A DNA stretch of 47,293 bases from Micromonospora arborensis (GTDB lineage Bacteria; Actinomycetota; Actinomycetes; Mycobacteriales; Micromonosporaceae): NCBI RefSeq assembly GCF_003205615.1, contig NZ_PYBV01000038.1:53936-101228 (forward strand). Direction: 5' to 3'. Position numbers and translations under genes: made by a program. Shown here piece by piece: positions 42,090 to 47,293 of this stretch. The notes below the pieces were generated by a model. It saw nothing but the letters and a program-made list of their open reading frames with translations. It searched no databases and had not been told where the DNA came from. Position 1 is the first letter of the stretch; the number at the start of each line of letters is the position of its first letter.

Positions 42090-42815
42090 TCAGCTGACCA
42101 GGACCGGCCGGGACAGTTGGTCGGCCAGCACCGCGGGCGCCTCGGCCAGCGAGGGGCCGTACCAGGTGAGGTGCCGACCGGAGAGCAGAGCGCACGGTAC
42201 GCCGGGGAAGGCCTCCGGCCCGTCGTCGGCGGTGAATTTGTACGGCTCGTCGGGCAGCACCACCAGCTCCGGCTCCCGCTCGCGCAGCTCGGCGATGCTC
42301 GGGCGGGGATAGCGGTCGGAGTCCTCGTCGTAGGCGTTGACCACGCCGAGCCGGCGCAGCACGTCACCGGCGAACGTGTCACCGCCGAGCACCACCCAGG
42401 GCCGCCGCCAGACCGGCACGACCGCCCGGCGGGGCGGCGTCAGGCGGGGCGGCTCGGCCCACGCCAGTCGGGCGGCCCGCAACCAATCCGGCTCCGCAGA
42501 CGCGCCCAGCTCGGCCAGCAGCTCGCCCAACTCGGTCAACGCGCCTGGGACGGTACGTGGATAGGTGACCCGAACCGGCACGCCGGCCGCCCGCAGCGCA
42601 TCCGCGTCGGCCCGACGGTTCTCCTCCACGTTCAGCAGCACCAGGTCCGGCCGCAGCGCGCGGACCCGGTCCAGGTCGGGGTACTTGCTGCCGCCGACCC
42701 GCGCGACGTCCAGCCCGACCGGGTGGCTGCACCAGTCCGTGGCACCGACCAGCACCTGCGGCAGGGTCATCGCCACCGCCTCGGTCAGCGACGGCACCAG
42801 CGACACCACCCGCAC
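42090..42815 (-). CDS. Periplasmic-binding-protein-like receptor (cobalamin/Fe-siderophore type), no signal peptide
   Basis: This 241-residue protein is a BtuF-like helical-backbone binding protein: VVSLVPSLTEAVAM at the start, GATDWCSHP, the canonical PDLDRVRALRPDLVLL, VRVTYPRTVPG and WVVLGGDTFAGDVLRRLGVVNAY. Such proteins bind cobalamin or siderophores for ABC import, but no signal peptide or lipobox is present and no transporter genes flank it, so it may be a cytoplasmic cobinamide- or metal-binding relative. I chose the GTG at 42815, six bases after GGAGGT; the longer frame from 42848 covers that site. Confidence 0.82.
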   Translation of the reverse strand: MRVVSLVPSLTEAVAMTLPQVLVGATDWCSHPVGLDVARVGGSKYPDLDRVRALRPDLVLLNVEENRRADADALRAAGVPVRVTYPRTVPGALTELGELLAELGASAEPDWLRAARLAWAEPPRLTPPRRAVVPVWRRPWVVLGGDTFAGDVLRRLGVVNAYDEDSDRYPRPSIAELREREPELVVLPDEPYKFTADDGPEAFPGVPCALLSGRHLTWYGPSLAEAPAVLADQLSRPVLVS

Positions 42816-42880
42816 CCGCGTACCTCCGTCCGCCACCCGTCCCGGCACCGATCATGCCGGTCGGGTCGGCGCGGCCCGGC

Positions 42881-43441
42881 TCAGGGTTGGCCGGGCTCGA
42901 TGCGGGCGGTCACGTCGAGGTGTGCCGGCTGGCAGTCGGTCGTCGCCGCGAATCGGCGGACCGCCGCGCGGACATGCTCGCGTACGCCCGCGGCCGGCGC
43001 ATCGGCCGTCAGGTCCACCCGGATCCACACGTCGGGGCGCGGCGGATCGCCGGTGAGCACCACGCGGGCCCGTCGTACACCGGGGTTGCCGGTCAGGTCC
43101 CGCACCAGCGCGTCGGCGAGGACGTCGGCGGCCAGCCGGGTCCGGCCCGGTCGGCGCCCAGGGTGGCTCAGGGTTCCGCGCAGGCTGCCGGCGGGTCGCT
43201 GCAGCTCCCGGGCCAGCAGGCGCTGCCCGACCAGGGCGATGAGCACCCCGGCGACCGCCGCGGCCAGGGTGCTCCACGGCGCGGCCGTCCGCCACCGGTC
43301 CAGCAGGCCGGGGCTGAGCAGCATCGCCTGAGGATCGGCGCCGCGCAGAGTGCCGAAGCCGGCCGCCAGCGCCGCCGCGCCGCCCGCCACCAGCAGCAGC
43401 GCGATGATGGTCCACAGCAGGCGGTGCCCGGCGTTGGTCAT
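42881..43441 (-). CDS. Alkaline-shock/AmaP-like membrane anchor protein
   Basis: This 186-residue protein has two N-terminal membrane segments (LLWTIIALLLVAGGAAALAAG and TLAAAVAGVLIALVG) and a C-terminal soluble domain resembling the Asp23-type fold. It is the last of a four-gene leftward operon, and its ATG overlaps the stop of the DUF6286 gene. In firmicutes, AmaP anchors Asp23 to the membrane; an equivalent role is inferred here from gene order and topology. Confidence 0.75.
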   Translation of the reverse strand: MTNAGHRLLWTIIALLLVAGGAAALAAGFGTLRGADPQAMLLSPGLLDRWRTAAPWSTLAAAVAGVLIALVGQRLLARELQRPAGSLRGTLSHPGRRPGRTRLAADVLADALVRDLTGNPGVRRARVVLTGDPPRPDVWIRVDLTADAPAAGVREHVRAAVRRFAATTDCQPAHLDVTARIEPGQP

Positions 43442-43959
43442 GCCGGCCGCCGCCGAGGCTGCAACCGGACGTCGATCCGGCCGGGGCGTGGCGCGGTGAG
43501 CCGGTGCAACTCCTGGTGCACCGCGTACTCGATCTCCGCCCGGGCCGCCGGGTCGCCGGTGGCGCGCACCCGGGGCCGCCACTGGCCGCCGCGTCGTCGG
43601 ACCCGGACCCGGGCGCGGCGTACGCCCGGAACGGCGCTAACGGCGTCGGCCAGCCGCCGTTCCACACAGCGCCGGTGCAGGTACCAGCCGTCGCGTTCGT
43701 CGGTGCGCAACCGCACCGGCGTCCACGGGCGCAGTTGGGCGATCAGGATGGCCAGGCCCAGCAGTACGGCCGCGCCGGCTGCGGCCCGGACCGTCGGTTC
43801 ACGCCACCGGGTGCTGCTCAGCGCGGCGAACCACCCGGTGGTGTCGAGCGGCGTCGGTTGGTCCAGGGCGAGCAGCAGTGCCTGGACGGCCGACAACGAC
43901 CCGCCGACGAGCAGTGCGGCGGCCAGCAGCAGCGAGGCGACCCGGTTGACGCTGCGCAT
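43438..43959 (-). CDS. DUF6286-type membrane protein of the envelope-stress operon
   Basis: This 173-residue protein has two hydrophobic segments (VASLLLAAALLVGGSLSAVQALLL and AAAGAAVLLGLAILIAQL) enclosing a short extracellular stretch, followed by an arginine-rich cytoplasmic domain. Its layout matches actinobacterial DUF6286 proteins found next to Asp23-family genes. It starts one base after the Asp23 stop and overlaps the following AmaP-like gene, so all are co-translated. The precise function is unknown. Confidence 0.72.
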   Translation of the reverse strand: MRSVNRVASLLLAAALLVGGSLSAVQALLLALDQPTPLDTTGWFAALSSTRWREPTVRAAAGAAVLLGLAILIAQLRPWTPVRLRTDERDGWYLHRRCVERRLADAVSAVPGVRRARVRVRRRGGQWRPRVRATGDPAARAEIEYAVHQELHRLTAPRPGRIDVRLQPRRRPA

Positions 43960-43960
43960 C

Positions 43961-44455
43961 TCAGCCGTCCTCCGGCGGGACGGTCGCGGGGGCTGCGGAG
44001 ACGTCGACGCCGGGGACGAGCAGGTCGTCCACGGTGACCGTCACCACCGCCACGCGGAGCCCGGTGGTCGCGGCCACCCGGTCGGCGACCACCGCCCGGA
44101 CCGTCTCGGCGATGGTGGGCACGCTGTGCCCGTACCAGGTGATCAGGTGCAGGTCGAGTCCGACGGACCGGTCGTCCAGGCGGACCGCCGCCGGACGGAC
44201 GACGGACACGCCCGGCACCAGGCCGGCCGCCTGGACCGCGATCCGCGCAATGTCCGCCGCGTCGGTCGGCTCCCGTGCCGGCCCGGTGGCGTTGTCCGGG
44301 CGGCGGCCCGGCCCGGTGGCGTCGGTCGGCTCCCGTGCCGGTCCGGTGGCGTCGTCCGAGTGGCGTGCCGGCCCGGTGGCGTCGGTCGGGCTTCGTTCCG
44401 GTCCGGTGGCCAGGTTGGTGCTGGGGCTCGTCCCCGTGGACGGGCGGGTGGTCAT
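43961..44455 (-). CDS. Asp23/Gls24-family envelope stress protein with N-terminal repeats
   Basis: This 164-residue protein combines a low-complexity N-terminus (about 1-65) with an Asp23/Gls24 core (IARIAVQAAGLVPGVSVVRPAAVRL, then GLDLHLITWYGHSVPTIAETVRAVVADRV). The N-terminus is built from about five imperfect repeats of DATGPARxPT, encoded by a 30-bp DNA unit around 44275-44425. Asp23 proteins form membrane-associated assemblies in cell-envelope stress. The ATG at 44455 overlaps the stop of the upstream DUF2273-like gene. Confidence 0.82.
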   Translation of the reverse strand: MTTRPSTGTSPSTNLATGPERSPTDATGPARHSDDATGPAREPTDATGPGRRPDNATGPAREPTDAADIARIAVQAAGLVPGVSVVRPAAVRLDDRSVGLDLHLITWYGHSVPTIAETVRAVVADRVAATTGLRVAVVTVTVDDLLVPGVDVSAAPATVPPEDG

Positions 44456-44643
44456 CGGCGCCGCCGCGGGTCGGCGTGGCGGTCGCCGAGTCCGGTCACC
44501 GCGAGGTCGCCGTCGAGAACCCGGACCACCAGCCAGCCGAGCAGGCCGGCGAGCACGGCGAGGGCGGCCACGCCGGCGCCGGCGAGCGCCCAGACCGCCA
44601 CGGCGAGAAACCCGGCGAGGAAGCCGAACTGCGGTCGCGACAT
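44452..44643 (-). CDS. Small DUF2273-like membrane protein
   Basis: This 63-residue protein has a nearly continuous hydrophobic region (FGFLAGFLAVAVWALAGAGVAALAVLAGLLGWLVV) followed by RVLDGDL and a basic tail. DUF2273 proteins are typical partners of Asp23 genes. The ATG at 44643 has GGAGG six bases upstream, and the gene opens the four-gene envelope-stress operon. Confidence 0.78.
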   Translation of the reverse strand: MSRPQFGFLAGFLAVAVWALAGAGVAALAVLAGLLGWLVVRVLDGDLAVTGLGDRHADPRRRR

Positions 44644-44805
44644 GGTCACCTCCGGCCGGCCCGTTACCGGCGGTCGCTGGATACACCCGGGGGCCGGCCC
44701 TGGAACGTCGGGGGACTGTGATCCCAGTCACACCCGAACTCGATGGACCATGATCGACCACCTAGACTCGGCGCGGCTCGACCGACCGGCGGATGGATCA
44801 GGCAG

Positions 44806-45687
44806 ATGACGAGCATCGGCAGCGACGAGCGTGGCTACCTGCGGGCGGTGCCCGCCGACGGTGGACGCGACACGATGCTCAGCCGCGCCGGCCACCGGAT
44901 CTATCCGGCCCGCCGGCTCAGTGACCTGGTGCAGGGTCGCCCGCCCGGCGTCACCGGCAGCCAGTGGAGTTCCGCCAGCCGCGCCAGCTTCGACTTCGTG
45001 GTCTGCGCCGCCGACACCGGCCGGCCGATCGTCGCCGTGGAGATCGGCCCGGTCGCGGCCGCCGGCTCGGCGGAACAGCGCGTCGAGCGCCTCAAGGACG
45101 CGGTGAGCGCGGCCGTCGGGCTGCCGGTGCTGCGGATCGGATCGTCGACGTTGCGGGCGGCCGAGCACGGCCGACGCCTCGTGGAGTACGTGCTCGACGC
45201 TCGCGCCTACGCGGCGGGCGGTACCGGGGTGGCCGCCGCTGGGGACGACCCGGCACCGGTGGGCTTCCGGGACATCCTCGGTCGGCTGCCGGACGGCCGC
45301 ACCGGGGCGGTCAACGACCTCGGCGCGCTGACCCGCGCGGCGGCGGTCGAGGCGTACGTGGCCGGGCGGGTGGCCGACCCGATCGTGCGAGGCCTGCACG
45401 TGCGCTGGGCGGACGGGCCGGCGCAGGGGTGGAGTTGGGTGCAGGTCCGCCCCGACGCGTGCCTCGTCGAGCGGGTCTCGGTGACCGAGCACCGCTTTTC
45501 CTGCGGTATCGACCCGGCCCGACTGGCCGAGGATCTCGCCACGGTCGCCGCGGGCGAGCGGCTGCGTGCGGACGCGCTCACCGATCTGCTGCCGCGCACC
45601 GAGTTGACCGCGCAGATCGTCGCGTTGAGTCGGCGGCGCGACGAACTGGTCGGCGGGTTCGCCTTCGACCACCTCTGCGCCGACTGA
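44806..45687 (+). CDS. DUF2726-like protein (possible PD-(D/E)XK nuclease fold)
   Basis: This 293-residue protein contains FDFVVCAADTGRPIVAVEIG (about residues 62-80), which fits the D...ExK-like core strand pattern of DUF2726 and related nuclease-fold domains, preceded by GHRIYPARRLSDLV. After about 130 residues the sequence has no recognised domain. The lysine expected after the ExE core is not obvious, so nuclease activity is uncertain. The ATG at 44806 is chosen over 44743 because the N-terminal extension is unconserved-looking. It is divergent from the Asp23 operon. Confidence 0.55.
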   Translation: MTSIGSDERGYLRAVPADGGRDTMLSRAGHRIYPARRLSDLVQGRPPGVTGSQWSSASRASFDFVVCAADTGRPIVAVEIGPVAAAGSAEQRVERLKDAVSAAVGLPVLRIGSSTLRAAEHGRRLVEYVLDARAYAAGGTGVAAAGDDPAPVGFRDILGRLPDGRTGAVNDLGALTRAAAVEAYVAGRVADPIVRGLHVRWADGPAQGWSWVQVRPDACLVERVSVTEHRFSCGIDPARLAEDLATVAAGERLRADALTDLLPRTELTAQIVALSRRRDELVGGFAFDHLCAD

Positions 45688-45810
45688 CGGTCGCACGTTT
45701 TACCTGCTGAATCCTGCTCCGCCCCGGTGCCGTGTCGGGTCGCGGCAATTTCCTGTGCGCCGGTTGAACCTTCCCGGTCGCCGTCCCGTACTCCTGCGCG
45801 AATGAAGAGG

Positions 45811-45844
45811 ATCTCCCCATCCGCGTCGACCTGACGCGGGAGAC
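45811..45844 (+). terminator. Hairpin downstream of the DUF2726-like gene
   Basis: A 7-bp stem CCGCGTC / GACGCGG with a 5-base loop, extendable by TCTCCC / GGGAGA around a small bulge, lies about 125 bases after the stop. The rest of the 294-bp gap (45688-45981) shows no gene. Confidence 0.45.
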
Positions 45845-45981
45845 GGTGCGGAAAGGGCATCGTCGGCCATCGACGCATTACCGGGTAGGTCACGGTGGTC
45901 GCCGCCGTGGCGTGCCATCTCACATCCGTCGGTCCGCCGAGGGCAGGAATCCACTACCGGATCGAGAAGGAGAGCAATTCG

Positions 45982-47238
45982 ATGCGCAGGTCCACACGGG
46001 CGCGCCGGTCATCCGGCAACGCGCGGAGCAAGCGTCTGCTGGCCGTTGTCGGCACGCTCGTGGTCTTCGGCGGAGTCGTCGCCGTGACCCAGATTTCGTC
46101 GGCCCAGGACCGGCGGACAAATAAGCCCCGTCCGGCTGCTGGGCAATGCGTGGAGCCGAGCCCGGGCTCGACCGCGCCGACTGGCGCTTCGACCAGCCGA
46201 ACCTGGCAGAACGGTCGGTGGGTGCGTAATCACTGGGGTGACGGACAGCAGTCGGTCCCCGAGTGCGAGGACGGCAAGGACGGCACGGTGGGCACCGGCA
46301 CGGCCATTGCCTGCCCCGATGTGACGGCCAAGCTGCCGCAGGTGCCGGCCCGGGCGCGGGCCGAGGTGGACCGGGGTCTCGCCCAGTTGCAGTCCCAGAT
46401 CGCCGAGGCGGACCGCCGGCTGGCGGCCGAGGGCAACAAGGGGGAGGCGTTCATCCGTAGCGCGATCCTCCAGCCGCTGGCCGGCAAGCGGCGCGCGGTG
46501 CTGGACCGGATCACGACCGCGATCGACCGGGTCGGACCTCGGCCGCAGGGTCTCGCGCAGCTCGCCGACTGTCAGGTGCAGCCCACCGGCAACACGGGCG
46601 GCAACAACGGTGGCGGCAGCACGCCCACCACCACCCCCGGTGGTGGCAACAACGGCGGCGGCAACAACGGTGGTGGCAACGCTCCCGGCGCCGGGCTCGG
46701 CGTGCTGGCCAACGACTGCGACGAGAGCCGGCTCCAGCCGCACGACGGTTTCCAGATCGGCAACCGCTGTGTGAGCACCGAGTTCGGTGAGGTCGGCGCC
46801 GCCGCCAACAACCCGTCTCTGCTGATCACCCAGTTCCCCGACCAGGTCGGGCGCAACCAGGCGTTCACACTGCGGGTCAGCACCCGCAACCTGGTCCGGG
46901 ACCGCTTCCTGGCCGCCGGTCAGGGTGGCTACTACGTGGAGAGTTCGCTGCTCAACGCCCAGGGCCTGGTCCGGGGTCACTTCCACACCGCTTGCCGGAT
47001 GTTGGACAGCCTGACCACCCCGCCGGAGCCGCAGGAGGTGCCCGCGTTCTTCGTCGCGACCGAGGACGGTCGTGGTGGCGCCCAGCCCGACGAGGTGACG
47101 ATTCAGATTCCGGGCCTGCCGGAGTCGGGTACCGCGCAGTGCTCGGTCTGGGCCGGTGACGGCTCGCACCGCCTGCCGATGATGGAGCGGGCCAACCAGA
47201 CCCCCGCCTTCGACTCGGTGCGTATCGACGTCAACTGA
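45982..47238 (+). CDS. Signal-anchored secreted protein of unknown function
   Basis: This 418-residue protein has a basic N-terminus and one hydrophobic segment (LLAVVGTLVVFGGVVAV, about residues 20-37) that acts as a signal peptide or anchor. Then follow a Cys-containing stretch, a helical region (about 115-190, RAEVDRGLAQLQSQIAEADRRL) that could form a coiled coil, a Gly/Asn/Thr-rich linker (about 195-240), and a beta-rich C-terminal domain with cysteines. I did not recognise the C-terminal domain. AAGGAGAG precedes the ATG at 45982. Similar proteins occur in Micromonosporaceae, but no function is claimed. Confidence 0.8.
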   Translation: MRRSTRARRSSGNARSKRLLAVVGTLVVFGGVVAVTQISSAQDRRTNKPRPAAGQCVEPSPGSTAPTGASTSRTWQNGRWVRNHWGDGQQSVPECEDGKDGTVGTGTAIACPDVTAKLPQVPARARAEVDRGLAQLQSQIAEADRRLAAEGNKGEAFIRSAILQPLAGKRRAVLDRITTAIDRVGPRPQGLAQLADCQVQPTGNTGGNNGGGSTPTTTPGGGNNGGGNNGGGNAPGAGLGVLANDCDESRLQPHDGFQIGNRCVSTEFGEVGAAANNPSLLITQFPDQVGRNQAFTLRVSTRNLVRDRFLAAGQGGYYVESSLLNAQGLVRGHFHTACRMLDSLTTPPEPQEVPAFFVATEDGRGGAQPDEVTIQIPGLPESGTAQCSVWAGDGSHRLPMMERANQTPAFDSVRIDVN

Positions 47239-47257
47239 TCCAGCCGCACGAACGGCG

Positions 47258-47293
47258 GCCGGTCACCCGGGGTGCGAACCCTGGGGGACCGGC
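47258..47293 (+). terminator. Terminator hairpin at the window edge
   Basis: An 11-bp stem (GCCGGTCACCC / GGGGGACCGGC, one mismatch) begins 20 bases after the last stop codon and reaches the end of the window. Confidence 0.55.

Noticed and set aside
45700..45954. Small open frames in the gap before the last gene
   Set aside because: They lack ribosome binding sites and recognisable composition; the gap more likely holds a terminator and a promoter.

Overview
The window comes from a high-GC actinomycete, most likely Micromonospora or a close relative. This rests on the roughly 70+% GC content, GTG/ATG starts with GGAGG ribosome binding sites, many 4-base ATGA/GTGA gene overlaps, a whiE-like spore-pigment polyketide locus, SARP and BTAD regulation, and an actinobacterial-length GlyA. 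The assignment is inferred from gene content; no 16S gene is present.

Region 1 (119-11300) is a type II polyketide synthase locus of the spore-pigment (whiE) kind. A SARP regulator, a TcmI-family cyclase and a FAD hydroxylase run leftward. A nine-gene, translationally coupled operon runs rightward: a second TcmI-family cyclase, a fused carboxyltransferase beta-alpha subunit, biotin carrier protein, biotin carboxylase, a fused ACP-aromatase/cyclase, a cupin, KS-alpha, KS-beta (CLF) and an ABM-type monooxygenase. The four acetyl-CoA carboxylase activities sit inside the operon, so it appears to make its own malonyl-CoA, which the KS/CLF/ACP would condense and the cyclases and oxygenases tailor. 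Unusual points are the ACP-aromatase fusion, an alanine in the CLF where type II CLFs usually have glutamine, and four perfect 27-bp repeats in the biotin carrier gene.

Region 2 (11387-20892) is mixed: a secreted S1-family pseudoprotease with all three catalytic residues replaced, a frameshifted sialidase-like gene, an APH-family kinase, an FMN 2-hydroxyacid oxidase, a small DUF4177-like protein, glyA preceded by a ZTP (pfl) riboswitch, a hemerythrin, NAD(P)HX dehydratase and a histidine phosphatase. A 50-bp near-perfect palindrome separates the convergent small gene and glyA.

Region 3 (20936-25909) looks like a surface-glycan cluster: a polytopic GT39-like glycosyltransferase, then a GT2 glycosyltransferase, an NAD-dependent epimerase and an acyltransferase-3 running rightward. 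Region 4 (26011-31382) holds a stand-alone LigD-type primase-polymerase and a branched-chain 2-oxoacid dehydrogenase operon (E1alpha, E1beta, E2) divergent from an Lrp/AsnC regulator.

Region 5 (31455-42815) carries secreted or surface-related genes (parallel beta-helix protein, PQQ-sugar-dehydrogenase-like protein with PKD domain, Tat-exported sugar isomerase-like protein, lipoprotein L,D-transpeptidase, strictosidine-synthase-like protein), a STAS protein, a 30-bp tandem array, an FKBP isomerase, a striking C-rich/G-rich inverted-repeat region, a TerC-family protein and a periplasmic-binding-protein-like metal or cobalamin receptor. Region 6 (42881-47293) holds an Asp23/DUF2273/DUF6286 envelope-stress operon, a DUF2726-like protein and a signal-anchored protein of unknown function. 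No rRNA, tRNA, CRISPR array or insertion sequence was recognised.
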